Below, piece by piece: positions 32,932 to 42,416 of a DNA stretch of 64,000 bases; within the stretch, counting starts at the first letter, position 1; each line of letters starts with the position of its first letter. The notes beneath the pieces are model-generated. The model searched no databases, had not been told where the DNA came from, and saw nothing but the letters and a program-made list of their open reading frames with translations. Both the position numbers and the translations under genes were made by a program. Source of the stretch: CAVZZG01 sp963779685 (GTDB taxonomy: Bacteria > Actinomycetota > Thermoleophilia > Gaiellales > F1-60-MAGs149); assembly GCA_963779685.1 (NCBI GenBank), contig CAVZZG010000003.1:2294001-2358000 (forward strand). Direction: 5' to 3'.

Positions 32932-35900
32932 GTGAGGGCATGTGGGCACTGCGCGCAGCTGCTGCCCGAGGGTGCGCGCTTCTGCCCGAGTTGCTCGGCG
33001 CCCGTCGAGCCCGAGCCTGCGGCCAGGGAGCGGAAGCTCGCGACGATCCTCTTCGCCGACCTCGTCGGCTCGACCGAGCTGGGCGGGGCGCTCGATCCCG
33101 AGCACACCCGTGACCTGCTCGACCGGTTCTATGACGCGATGGCCGCCGAGATTGCGCTCGGAGGCGGCACGATCGAGAAGTTCATCGGCGACGCCGTCGT
33201 CGCCGTCTTCGGCGCGCCGACGGCCCAGGAGGATCACGCCGAGCGGGCACTGCAGACCGCGCTCGCGATGCAGGAGTGCCTGGCCGGGCTCTTCGGCGAC
33301 CGGCTGGCACTCCGGATCGGAGTGAACAGCGGCGAGGTCGTGATCGGCAGGCCTCGCGAGGGAAGCTCGTTCGCGACCGGCGACGCGGTCAACGTCGCCG
33401 CGCGGCTCGAGCAGGCGGCCAGGCCAGGGCAGGTGCTGGTCGGGGAGCGGACCGCCCTGCTCGTTGGAGGCGCCTTCGCGTTCGCGCCGCCGGCGACCAT
33501 CCAGGCCAAGGGCAAGGCGGACGGCGTCACGTGCCGGGAGCTCGTCGGGATGATCGCGCCACGACGCCCGCGTGGCGGCCGGGGTCTCGCCACCACGTTC
33601 GTCGGCCGCACGCGCGAGCTGGCCTGGTTGGAGGAGCGCCTCGAGCAGTCCGTGGCCACGCGACGGCCGCACCTCGTCACCCTCGTCGGAGAGCCGGGGG
33701 TGGGCAAGACGAGCCTCGTCCTGGAGTTCCAGCAACGCCTCACGGCCCCGACGCGGTTCCGGCTCGGCCGCTGCCTGTCGTACGGCCGCAGCGTGACGTA
33801 CAGCCCGCTCGCCGATGTGCTCAGGGCGGAGCTCGGGCTCCGCGGGGACGAGTCGGCCGACACCGTCCTCGCCAGGCTCGGCGCTCGCGAGATCCTGGCC
33901 CTCACACTCGGCCTCGACGTCGCCGGCGACCTCGACCCCCGCGCGGCCGGGCAGCGCCTGCAGGAGGAGTGGGTGAGCCTTCTCTCCGAGCTCGTCACCG
34001 AGCAACCGCTCGTGCTCGTCGTCGAGGACATGCACTGGGCGGCCGATCCGCTGGTCGACCTCCTCGGGTTGGCACTGGCACAGGTCGACGGGCCGATGCT
34101 GCTCCTGACGACCATGCGGCCCGGGGTCGCCGGCATGGCCGGCGGCGGAGACCTGCTGGGGTTGGAGCCGCTCGGCGACGCCGACGCACGCGACCTGCTC
34201 GACCGCGCGCTCGCGGCACCGCTCGACGATCAAGCCCGCGAGCTCGTGATCGGGCAGGCGGAGGGGAACCCGTTCTTCCTCGAGGAGCTCCTCGCCGACC
34301 TGGTGGACCGCAGACTCCTCGAGCGCCGGAACGGCGGCTGGGCGCTGCGCGACAGGACCCGCGACCTCGGTATCCCCGACACGGTGCAGGCAGTGCTGGC
34401 CGCCCGCATCGACCTGCTCCCACCACCGGCCAAGGAGGCACTCCAGGCGGCGGCGGTGATCGGCCGATCGTTCAATGCGGCCGGCCTTACGTCGCTCGTC
34501 GGCACTGCGGCGGAGGTGCGGACCCTGGTCGAGCGGGGATTTCTCCGCCCCACCGAACCCGACCTCGTGTTCAAGCACGCCCTCACGCGCGAGGTCGCCT
34601 ACGAGAGCCTGCCGAAGGCGAGCCGCGCGCGCCTGCACGCCTCGTTCGCGACCTGGCTCGAGGCGGACGGCGCCGGCGACGTCCGCGCCGGATCGCTCGC
34701 CTACCACTACGCCGAGGCGGTCAATCCGGAGATCGCAGGGCTCGCGTGGCGCGGCCAGGACCAGCGCGCCGAAGTACTGCGGACGAGCGCGCTGCGCTGG
34801 CTGCGCCGCGCCGCCGAGCTCGCGATGGGCCGCTTCGACCTCGACGATACGCTCGCGCTGTACCACCGAGCCGCCGAGCTGGATCCCACCGACGTCGGGC
34901 TCTGGCGCGCCATCGGCGGCGCGAACGCACTGAGGTTCGACGGCGAGGCGTTCTGGGCCGCCATGCTGAAGGCGATCGACCTGACCTCGGAACCGGGCGC
35001 GCTCGGCGAGCTGTACGGGGAACTCGCGTTCGAGTCGACGATGCGGGGCGGGATGTGGAAGAGCCGGATCGACGAGGCGCCCGTCGCCGGGTGGCTGGAA
35101 CGCACCCTCGAACTGGCAGAGCCCGGCAGCCGCTCCCAGGGGAGGGGCCTCGTCACGAAGGCCCTCTGGACGGATGACATCGCCATCGCCGACCAGGCGA
35201 TCGCGGTCGCCGAGGAGCTCGACGACGCCGAGCTGGTCTCGTATGCGTACTGGGCGCGATCGGGAGCCTCGCTGATGGTCCGCGACTACACCGCCGCCGA
35301 TGCCTGGGCGCAACGCAGGTTCTCCCTGATCGATCGCATCAGCGACCCGGACAAGCTCGCTCACATCTGGTACTACGGCGCCACCCCTGCGCTCGCCGTC
35401 GGCCGGATCGCGGAGGCCGCGATGCGTGCGCGCAGGCACGACGAGATCGCGTCGCGCCTGAGTGCGCACCACGAGGTGCACGCGCTCGCCGCGCTGGTGA
35501 TGGTCGAGGAGGCCCTTGGTAACTGGGATGGGATCCAGCGGCTCCAGGCCCGTATCGAGCCCGCGATCGCCCGCAACGAGGGCACGCCGTGCCTCTTCAA
35601 CCCGTGGTGCCTGCTGTCGTGTTCGGCGGCCTGCACCGAGCTCGGCCTGGACGAGGAAGCTCGCCGGCTCAAGCGCGGCGCCGACGCCCTCGGATTCGAG
35701 GGGTACGAGCAGTTCCTCCATCCACCGATCGTTCGCGATGCTCTGCGCCGAGGCGACCTCGACACCGTCCGGGCGCTGATCGACCCGTCCGCGGACACCT
35801 GGCACCAGACGTTCGATTCGACCCTGAACGGTACGGTCACGCGGCTCGACGCACTCGTCGCGGTCGGCCGGTGGGACGAGGCCGTTGTCGAGGCGACCAG

Positions 35901-36087
35901 CGTATTGCAGCCCGGGACCTACCTCGAACCGTTCGCACTGCGCACGCTCGGGCTCATCCAACGCGACCCGGCCCTCGTCGCGCTGGCGATCGGGCGTTTC
36001 GAGGAGATGGGGCTCGACTGGCACGCTACGAGGACCCGCGAACTGGCTACTAGGGGTGGTACATTCGGCGCGTGGAGGGCGGGCTGA
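32932..36087 (+). CDS. Zinc ribbon, class III adenylate/guanylate cyclase, AAA ATPase and TPR regulator
   Basis: 1051 residues. Residues 1-25 form a zinc ribbon (CGHC...CPSC). A class III cyclase domain follows at ~35-200, with metal-binding Asp in ILFADLVGSTEL and EKFIGDAVVAVFGAP. The ATPase has Walker A GEPGVGKTS (~255), Walker B VLVVEDMHW and then a long helical TPR-like C-terminus with an MNS/LAL-type layout but no LuxR helix-turn-helix. Such proteins are thought to couple nucleotide signalling to large-scale ATPase sensing; the signal is unknown. The last 16 bases overlap the next gene (receptor kinase), which has its own promoter box inside this gene. Confidence 0.85.
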   Translation: MRACGHCAQLLPEGARFCPSCSAPVEPEPAARERKLATILFADLVGSTELGGALDPEHTRDLLDRFYDAMAAEIALGGGTIEKFIGDAVVAVFGAPTAQEDHAERALQTALAMQECLAGLFGDRLALRIGVNSGEVVIGRPREGSSFATGDAVNVAARLEQAARPGQVLVGERTALLVGGAFAFAPPATIQAKGKADGVTCRELVGMIAPRRPRGGRGLATTFVGRTRELAWLEERLEQSVATRRPHLVTLVGEPGVGKTSLVLEFQQRLTAPTRFRLGRCLSYGRSVTYSPLADVLRAELGLRGDESADTVLARLGAREILALTLGLDVAGDLDPRAAGQRLQEEWVSLLSELVTEQPLVLVVEDMHWAADPLVDLLGLALAQVDGPMLLLTTMRPGVAGMAGGGDLLGLEPLGDADARDLLDRALAAPLDDQARELVIGQAEGNPFFLEELLADLVDRRLLERRNGGWALRDRTRDLGIPDTVQAVLAARIDLLPPPAKEALQAAAVIGRSFNAAGLTSLVGTAAEVRTLVERGFLRPTEPDLVFKHALTREVAYESLPKASRARLHASFATWLEADGAGDVRAGSLAYHYAEAVNPEIAGLAWRGQDQRAEVLRTSALRWLRRAAELAMGRFDLDDTLALYHRAAELDPTDVGLWRAIGGANALRFDGEAFWAAMLKAIDLTSEPGALGELYGELAFESTMRGGMWKSRIDEAPVAGWLERTLELAEPGSRSQGRGLVTKALWTDDIAIADQAIAVAEELDDAELVSYAYWARSGASLMVRDYTAADAWAQRRFSLIDRISDPDKLAHIWYYGATPALAVGRIAEAAMRARRHDEIASRLSAHHEVHALAALVMVEEALGNWDGIQRLQARIEPAIARNEGTPCLFNPWCLLSCSAACTELGLDEEARRLKRGADALGFEGYEQFLHPPIVRDALRRGDLDTVRALIDPSADTWHQTFDSTLNGTVTRLDALVAVGRWDEAVVEATSVLQPGTYLEPFALRTLGLIQRDPALVALAIGRFEEMGLDWHATRTRELATRGGTFGAWRAG
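36060..36065 (+). promoter_or_regulatory. -10 box (TACATT), leaderless kinase gene, inside the cyclase gene
   Basis: TACATT, six bases, then the GTG at 36072. It lies in the last codons of the cyclase gene, so the kinase can be transcribed separately. Confidence 0.6.
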
Positions 36088-39000
36088 GCGTCGGGTCGGA
36101 GTTCGCGGGGTTGCGCGTCGAGCGGCTGGTCGCGGTGGGCGGGATGGGCCAGGTGTACCTCACGAGGGACGCGACGCTTGATCGGCGGGTGGCGCTGAAG
36201 GTGGTGGCGCCGGCGCTGGCGGCCGATCCGCGATATCGGGAGCGGTTCCTGCGCGAGGCGCGGCTGGCGGCCAGTCTGGAGCATCCGGCGATCGTGCCGG
36301 TGTACGCAGCCGGTGAGAGCGACGGTGAGCTCTACCTCGCGATGCGGTTCTTGGATGGCGGCACGCTGGGCGAGCGGATCGCCGAGCACGGGGCGTTTCC
36401 GCCCGGAGATGCGGTGCGGCTGCTGACGCCGGTCGCGGACGCGCTGGATGTCGCCCACGCCGCCGGGCTGGTGCATCGCGACGTCAAGCCCGGCAACGTG
36501 CTGCTGCAGGGCGATAGTGCATTTCTGGCCGACTTCGGGTTGGCCCGCAGCCTGACCGGCGGCGACGATCTCAGCCAGCTGGAGGCGGCCGGCGTAACCG
36601 GAACCGTCGGCTACGTGGCGCCGGAGCAGCTCGAGGGCGACGAGGTGGCCGGACCGGCCGACCAGTACGCCCTGGCCTGCGTCTTGTTCGAGTGTCTGAC
36701 CGGCCAGGCGCCGTTCCGGCGCCCTACCGACCTGGCGACCATCTACGCCCACCTCTCCGACCCGCCGCCCAGCGCCGCAGCCCTCCGCTCCGACCTGCCC
36801 CGCCCGGTCGACGCCGTGCTCGCCCGCGGCCTAGCCAAGGACCCGGCCGCCCGCTACCCCAGCTGCCGCGAGCTGGTGACGGCGCTCGCCGCCGCCTGCG
36901 GCGGCCTGGACACCGCCACCCCCCACACCCGGCGCCGACGAGCACCGCTCGTGATCGGCGCCATCCTCACCCTCGCAGCCGTAGCCGCCGTCATCGCCAT
37001 CATCACCACCCTCGGCGACAGCACCCCCCACGCGGCACCACCACCCGCCACGACCACGACACCAACCACCGCAGACGGCGTCGCCGTTCTCGACCCCACC
37101 ACCCTCCGCGTACGCGAACGCCTGCCCGCGGGCGCCACCCCGACGTCTGTGACGACCGGCGGCGGCTCGGTATGGGTGCTGAACACGGACGACCAGACGA
37201 TCAGTCGCATCGATCCCGCGACCAAGATCGCCAAGTCCTTCGCGATCGGCCAGACGCCCTTCGACCTCACCTTCGGCGCCGGCGCGCTCTGGGTCACCAC
37301 CGGGCGGCCGTCGACGATTCCGTTCACCGGCGGCATCGCCACGACGGTGGCGCGCGTGGATCCGGACACCAACAGCCTCACGGCCGAGGTCCCCCTGCCC
37401 GAACCGCGCAAGACACCATCCGGGCCGAGCGGCCGCGGGCAGATCGCCTTCGGGCTGGGCTCCGTCTGGGCCGTCGCACCCGACGGCAGCACTGCCCGCA
37501 TCAACCCCGAGACGCAGGCGATGACGGTGATCCGCAGCGTCGACGCGTTCGCGATCGCGATCGGCGACGACCAGGTCTGGACGCTCGGGGACGCAGGGCT
37601 GCGGCAAATCGACCCTGCCACCAACCGCGCCGCACAGCCCATCCCGCTCCAGGCTGCCGGCCCCACCTCACTGGCCGTCGGCGGCGGCGCGATCTGGGTT
37701 ACCGACCCCGATCGCGGCCTCGTGATCCGCGTCACGCCCGGCCCACCCACCCAGACCCAGACCATCGCGACCGCGCCCGGCGCGTCCGCCGTGACGTTCA
37801 GCGACGGCCGGGTCTGGGTGGCCGACGCACTCGGCGGCACGGCGCTGGCGATCGATCCCGCCACGACCACCGTCACCCGATCTATCGCCATCGGCGGCGC
37901 GCCTCAGACGGTCGCTACGGACGCCACGGGCGTCTGGGTGCCGACGCTCGGCGACGCCCGGCCGGCGCGAGCGGTCACGACCGCACCCCGGGCTGGCGAT
38001 GTCCAGTCATCCGCCTGCCAGCCGGTCTTCCAGGCGGCGCCGGGCCGGCCGCAGCTCCTCATCACCTCCGACCTCCCCCTGAGCGGCCCGGATGCCTTTA
38101 TCGGCCTGGCCATGGCGAGCGCCGTGCGGTTCGTGCTGCTGGAGCACCGCTTCCGTGCCGGCCGCTTCACCGTCGGCTACCAGTCCTGTGACAACGGCGG
38201 CCCGGAGCCCGGCCCGAACCTCGAGGCCTGCCGGCGAAATGCGGCGGCGTTCGTGGGCACGCCACGCGTGGTCGGCGTGGTGGGGCCACTCCAGTCCGGG
38301 TGCGCGTTCGAGGCCCTACCGATCCTGAACGCAGCGCAGGGCGGCCCGCTCGCAATGGTGAGCTCGAGCACCACGCATCCGGAGCTGACCACCGACGAGG
38401 CGATGCGCCCGAGCGGCACTCGCAGCTTCGCGCGCGTGATCGCGACCGACGACCGGCAGGGGGCTGCCGCGGCGGTCCTCGCGCACGAACTCGGCGTCCG
38501 CCGGCCGTTCATCCTGACCCAGGGGGGAGAGCCCGACGAGACCTACTACCAGGACCTTCTCGCGGGCACGTTCGCCCAGGCTGCGAGGAAGCTGAACCTG
38601 CGGATCGCCGGCCGCGCCACCTACGTGCCGAACCGGAAGAACTATGACGACGTGGTCTCCCGCGTGGTCGCGAGCCGCGCAGACGGGCTGTTCTTCGTCG
38701 GGTCCGTGGACAGCGGGCTGAAGCCACTGCTGGCGCCGATCCGTCGGCGCCTCGGGCGATCGGTGCCGGTCATCTCTCCCGACGGCCTGCTCCCGATCCC
38801 GGACGCACTGGACGCGGCCGGCCCGGCCGCGATCGGGATCTACGTGCTGTCGACGACGCCGACCAACGACCAGCTGAGCGTGGTCGGGCGCCAGTGGGCC
38901 CGCCGGTTCTCGAGCACCCAGCCAGCCGGGGCGGTCTCCCTCTGGTCGCCGGTGACGGCCGAGGCGACGGAGGTGCTGCTCGGGGCCATCGCACGCTCGG

Positions 39001-39218
39001 ACGGGACCCGTTCGTCGATCACGCGCGAGCTCCTGGCGACCCACCCCGCCTCGAGTATCCTCGGCCCGTTCCGGTTCACTCCGCAGGGCGACATCACGCC
39101 TTCGGCCGTAACTGTGCTGCGGATCGTGGGCGGCACGCAACCCGGTCCCAACTTCGTCTCGGACTTCCAGGGAGCGGTTCTCGACCGCACGATCCCGGTC
39201 CCGGACCCGACGCCGTAG
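36072..39218 (+). CDS. Ser/Thr receptor kinase with extracytoplasmic beta-propeller and Leu/Ile/Val-type substrate-binding domain
   Basis: 1048 residues. Residues ~12-275 are a PknB-type kinase: glycine loop VAVGGMGQVYL, Lys in ALKVV, catalytic HRDVKPGN (~135), DFGLARS and GYVAPEQ. A single membrane segment lies at ~293-313 (LVIGAILTLAAVAAVIAII). Outside, residues ~335-650 repeat short units with GGGSVWVLN, FGAGALWVT, DDQVWTL and GGGAIWVTDP, a beta-propeller. Residues ~660-1048 form a periplasmic-binding fold of the Leu/Ile/Val-binding type (LLITSDLPLSGPDAFIGLAMA, VGVVGPLQSGCA, RVIATDDRQGAAAAVLA, GLFFVGSVDSGL). The kinase probably senses a small extracellular ligand. Confidence 0.85.
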   Translation: MEGGLSVGSEFAGLRVERLVAVGGMGQVYLTRDATLDRRVALKVVAPALAADPRYRERFLREARLAASLEHPAIVPVYAAGESDGELYLAMRFLDGGTLGERIAEHGAFPPGDAVRLLTPVADALDVAHAAGLVHRDVKPGNVLLQGDSAFLADFGLARSLTGGDDLSQLEAAGVTGTVGYVAPEQLEGDEVAGPADQYALACVLFECLTGQAPFRRPTDLATIYAHLSDPPPSAAALRSDLPRPVDAVLARGLAKDPAARYPSCRELVTALAAACGGLDTATPHTRRRRAPLVIGAILTLAAVAAVIAIITTLGDSTPHAAPPPATTTTPTTADGVAVLDPTTLRVRERLPAGATPTSVTTGGGSVWVLNTDDQTISRIDPATKIAKSFAIGQTPFDLTFGAGALWVTTGRPSTIPFTGGIATTVARVDPDTNSLTAEVPLPEPRKTPSGPSGRGQIAFGLGSVWAVAPDGSTARINPETQAMTVIRSVDAFAIAIGDDQVWTLGDAGLRQIDPATNRAAQPIPLQAAGPTSLAVGGGAIWVTDPDRGLVIRVTPGPPTQTQTIATAPGASAVTFSDGRVWVADALGGTALAIDPATTTVTRSIAIGGAPQTVATDATGVWVPTLGDARPARAVTTAPRAGDVQSSACQPVFQAAPGRPQLLITSDLPLSGPDAFIGLAMASAVRFVLLEHRFRAGRFTVGYQSCDNGGPEPGPNLEACRRNAAAFVGTPRVVGVVGPLQSGCAFEALPILNAAQGGPLAMVSSSTTHPELTTDEAMRPSGTRSFARVIATDDRQGAAAAVLAHELGVRRPFILTQGGEPDETYYQDLLAGTFAQAARKLNLRIAGRATYVPNRKNYDDVVSRVVASRADGLFFVGSVDSGLKPLLAPIRRRLGRSVPVISPDGLLPIPDALDAAGPAAIGIYVLSTTPTNDQLSVVGRQWARRFSSTQPAGAVSLWSPVTAEATEVLLGAIARSDGTRSSITRELLATHPASSILGPFRFTPQGDITPSAVTVLRIVGGTQPGPNFVSDFQGAVLDRTIPVPDPTP

Positions 39219-39247
39219 CGACGGAGGCTCGCGGCGGCGGGCGTCGT

Positions 39248-39871
39248 TCAGCCGCCCGCGAGCGGCTGGCGGACGATCGTCCTCAGCCGCTCGGGCGCAG
39301 TGCGGCGGGGATCGCCGAGGTAGATCTCGTGATGGCGCTGCACCCGGCCGTCGAAGTCCAACCCGCGCTCCCGGATGAAGGCGTGCAGCACCGCGATCGT
39401 CCGCCCCTCGTCCGCGTAGGGCCCGACGTGCAGGACCTGCGCGCTCGGACCTTCCCGATAGCGCTCGAGGCGTGCGCGGTCGAGGCCGGGGAGCCGTCGG
39501 CGTCGCGCAGCCTGCGCCCGGGCGTCATCGACGAGCGCGGCGGTGACGGCGTCCGGCTGCACGATCATCGCCGTCCAGTGCCAGTCGCTCCGGTCGCCAG
39601 CCTCGAAGGTGCGCATGTCGTCCGCCCACCACAGGCCTTCGAGCGGGCCGACCCGGTACTCGAGCCCGACCGCATCTCGCAGAGCGAACCGCAGCCTGTA
39701 CGAGAGGGAGTAGAGCGCCTCGATCGCCTCCCAGTACGCCGGCGCTGTCGCCGGGTCGCCCGTGCCGTCGATCATCAGGAAGCCGAGCTCGGGCACGTCG
39801 ATCAGCTCGGGCTTCCGAGTCGCCTTGTAGAGACGCCGGGCGGCGTCGGGTACCGCGGTGGCAGTCGGCAT
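39248..39871 (-). CDS. GyrI-like small-molecule-binding domain protein
   Basis: 207 residues, ATG start with AGGAGG upstream. The sequence matches the stand-alone GyrI-like family: PELIDVPELGFLMIDGTGDP, YSLSYRLRFAL, VGPLEGLWW, AQVLHVGPYADEG and the closing HHEIYLGDPRRTAPERL. The SHS2/GyrI fold binds hydrophobic small molecules, and some members have hydrolase activity on cyclopropanoids. No DNA-binding domain is attached. It is convergent with the receptor kinase gene and transcribed alone. Confidence 0.85.
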   Translation of the reverse strand: MPTATAVPDAARRLYKATRKPELIDVPELGFLMIDGTGDPATAPAYWEAIEALYSLSYRLRFALRDAVGLEYRVGPLEGLWWADDMRTFEAGDRSDWHWTAMIVQPDAVTAALVDDARAQAARRRRLPGLDRARLERYREGPSAQVLHVGPYADEGRTIAVLHAFIRERGLDFDGRVQRHHEIYLGDPRRTAPERLRTIVRQPLAGG

Positions 39872-40053
39872 GAGCCTCCTGTGGCAGCACCTGGATCGTA
39901 CGCCGGTCGTCGTGCGCCCTCATCCGGGATCCCCGCCGATCGGGCTTCGGGAAGTTACGCGCCGCGGGCACTAGCCCGATCGGTTCCGCCTGACGGCCAT
40001 CCGGTGCGCCCGTCCCGCTATGCACCCGTCACCCGTGACCATCCCTGCCCCGA

Positions 40054-40731
40054 TCAACTGCCTGCCGCGTCGGCATCCTTCCAGCTGGCGGCCAGGGCGG
40101 CGCCGTCGATTCGCTCGGCCGCGTCGAGCGCCCTCCCGGCGGCGGAACCGGTGCCGCGGCCAAACGCGCCGCGCACCGCCCAGCGCCGGGCAAGGCGGGC
40201 GAGACGCAGCCCACCACGCTCCGGCCGGGGGGCGAGGTCCGGGTCGAGGTAGAGAGCCAGGGTCGCCGCCTTCACGAGCGCCGCATCGGCCAGCTCGCCC
40301 GTCGCCGTCTCGATCCGGTGGTCGACGAGCGACGCGACGACCTGGAGCTCGCGCGTGCCGCGCCGGAACGTCATCGCTGCCGACACGACGGTGGAGGCGA
40401 CCAGCGCGGACGGCAGGCGGGGCAACCAGCGCGTCCGTCGCGCCATCCGGACGAGCGGCATCACGGCGATCGCGACCCCCTGGAGCTGTTCCGCCACGGC
40501 CTCGGGATGCTCGCCCGACGCCAGCAGCGCACGTCCGTCCGCCGCCGACGTGACCCGATCGGACGGCCGCACCAACCGGTTGACCGCCAGAGCATCAGCC
40601 CGTGCGGCGGCCGCCGCGATCGTCGTCGCCGCCGCGGCGAGGCTGCGTCGCGGGTGGCGGGGGCGATGCAGTCGTCCACGTATCGCCCTCGCCCGGGATC
40701 GCTGCTGCGGCGGTTCCAGATCGACACTCAT
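40054..40731 (-). CDS. Hypothetical protein, Arg/Ala-rich
   Basis: 225 residues from ATG 40731, not recognised. It has a basic N-terminus (RSRARAIRGRLHRPRHPRRS) followed by Ala-rich helices (LAAAATTIAAAAARADALAV), then a possible membrane-associated or helical core (AVAEQLQGVAIAVMPLVRMARR; LPRLPSALVASTVVSAAMTF) and a 100-residue helical C-terminus with a Leu/Ala pattern. No catalytic motif or signal peptide is clear. The upstream BBE oxidase gene ends 65 bp before it on the same strand, so co-transcription is possible. Confidence 0.6.
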   Translation of the reverse strand: MSVDLEPPQQRSRARAIRGRLHRPRHPRRSLAAAATTIAAAAARADALAVNRLVRPSDRVTSAADGRALLASGEHPEAVAEQLQGVAIAVMPLVRMARRTRWLPRLPSALVASTVVSAAMTFRRGTRELQVVASLVDHRIETATGELADAALVKAATLALYLDPDLAPRPERGGLRLARLARRWAVRGAFGRGTGSAAGRALDAAERIDGAALAASWKDADAAGS

Positions 40732-40796
40732 CGAGCCCGCATTGTGCCTGGTCCTCGGCCCCGATAGACCGAGACGGCAATCGCGGCCCCGACCGC

Positions 40797-42224
40797 TCAG
40801 GACCCAGAGTTCCCTGCCCGGTCGCCACCGGGCTCCCTCGCCGGCTCGATGTTCTGGTTCAGGTGGAAGACGTTCTCGGGGTCGTAGACGCGCTTCACTG
40901 CTCGCAGGCGGGCATGGTTGGCGCCGTAGGTCGCCACGACGCGATCGGGCCCCTCGTCCATCAGGAAGTTGACGTAGCCTGCGCCGGTCGTGAACGGGGC
41001 GATCGCCTCCGCGTAGCCGACGGCCCAGTCTCGCAACCGGCCGGCGTTCGCCGGGTCGGGGTCGTACGCGGCAATGATCTGCGACCAGGTCGCGTCCCTG
41101 TGCGCAAAGGCGGTCGCGTCCGGCGCGACGTCGTGGGCAGCTCCGTCGACCGGGTAGATGTGGGTCGTCGAGAGGGCCGTCGGGAGGCGCTCGTTCCAGA
41201 GGCGCTGGAGGTCGATGAGCTCGTCGCCCATCTCCGCAAGGAAGGCGCCCTGCCAGTAGACCTGCAGTCCCGGCGGGTAGAGCGGCTCGAACATCGTGTG
41301 CAGCGCCGGCAGCGGCATCGTGTCGAGCACGTGCAGCAGCGCCGGCCCGACGGCGAGCATCGGGGCGAAGTCCGCGGCCGCCGCCGCGGCGTCCCCGAGG
41401 TGGCACCAGAGGACGGCGCACACCCGGCGTCCGTGCAGCTCGGCGGGGAACGATGGCGCCGCTGGCACGGTCGCCGTGGCGACGTAGGCGTAGGCATCCC
41501 GGGGCAGCGCCGGCAGGAAGTCGCGATAGGTGGTGAGCAGCTCGGGCAGCAGCTCGAGCGGCCAGAACGTGAACCCGCCCTGGACGATCGAGACCGGGTG
41601 CATCCGGAACCGGAAGCCGGTGACGACGCCGAAGTTGCCGCCGCCACCACGCAGCGCCCAGAACAGGTCCGCATGCGCATCCTCGCTCGCGCGGACGTGC
41701 GATCCGTCGGCGACTACGACCTCTGCCTCGAGAAGGTTGTCGATCGTCAGGCCGTAGCGGCGGGTCAGGTACCCGTGCCCTCCGCCGAGCGTCAGGCCGC
41801 CGACGCCGGTCGGGGCGAAGACGCCGGCCGGCGTCGCCATCCCGACGGCGTGGGTCGCCGCATCGACCTCGCCCCACGTGCAGCCGCCGCCAACGCGGAC
41901 CGTCGCCGTCGAGGTGTCGACGGCGATCGAGCGCAGCGGCCCGAGGTCGGCGACGACGCCGGCGTCGCACGTGCCAAACCCGGCCGTGCTGTGACCGCCG
42001 CCGCGGACGGCGAGCGGTAGGTCGTAGGAGCGGGCGAAGGCGATTGCCCGCGCGACGTCGCCGGCGCTTGCACAGCGCACGATCGCCGCCGGATTGCGGT
42101 CGATCATGCCGTTGTTGACCCGGCGAGCGGCGTCGAAGCCGGTGTCGCCCGGGACGATCAGCTGGCCGTCGAGCCCGGTGAGGGTCGAGCGAGCCGCGCC
42201 CGCGATCGCATCTACTGCCGCCAT
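40797..42224 (-). CDS. FAD-binding oxidoreductase of the berberine-bridge type (PCMH/BBE)
   Basis: 475 residues from ATG 42224, with GGAGG five bases upstream. FAD-binding PCMH motifs are clear: LPLAVRGGGHSTAG (His likely linked to FAD), VGGGCTWGEVDAATH (Cys, possible second covalent link), and LTLGGGHGYLTRRYGLTIDNLL. The C-terminal BBE segment ends KRVYDPENVFHLNQNI. Such enzymes oxidise sugars, alcohols or natural products. It is divergent from the LuxR/ATPase gene, which could regulate it. Confidence 0.9.
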   Translation of the reverse strand: MAAVDAIAGAARSTLTGLDGQLIVPGDTGFDAARRVNNGMIDRNPAAIVRCASAGDVARAIAFARSYDLPLAVRGGGHSTAGFGTCDAGVVADLGPLRSIAVDTSTATVRVGGGCTWGEVDAATHAVGMATPAGVFAPTGVGGLTLGGGHGYLTRRYGLTIDNLLEAEVVVADGSHVRASEDAHADLFWALRGGGGNFGVVTGFRFRMHPVSIVQGGFTFWPLELLPELLTTYRDFLPALPRDAYAYVATATVPAAPSFPAELHGRRVCAVLWCHLGDAAAAAADFAPMLAVGPALLHVLDTMPLPALHTMFEPLYPPGLQVYWQGAFLAEMGDELIDLQRLWNERLPTALSTTHIYPVDGAAHDVAPDATAFAHRDATWSQIIAAYDPDPANAGRLRDWAVGYAEAIAPFTTGAGYVNFLMDEGPDRVVATYGANHARLRAVKRVYDPENVFHLNQNIEPAREPGGDRAGNSGS

Positions 42225-42416
42225 CAAGACCTCCAGGGAGTCCGTCAGCGCGACCATACGCCGACGGAGGCGCGCCGGCATCGTCCGACCTGACATGCCT
42301 CGACCGGGGCCTGGCGCCACCGCCGGCACTCGGTCATCATCAGCCCTGCCATCGACCGTCCTCAATCGCCCACAGGGAGCCTGCCCTTCGTCGGGCGCGC
42401 ACGCGAACTCGACGCG

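Noticed and set aside
32893..36024. Long open frame antisense to the cyclase-ATPase gene
   Set aside because: It mirrors the whole cyclase gene and has only Arg/Glu-rich low-complexity sequence. The plus strand has clear catalytic motifs.
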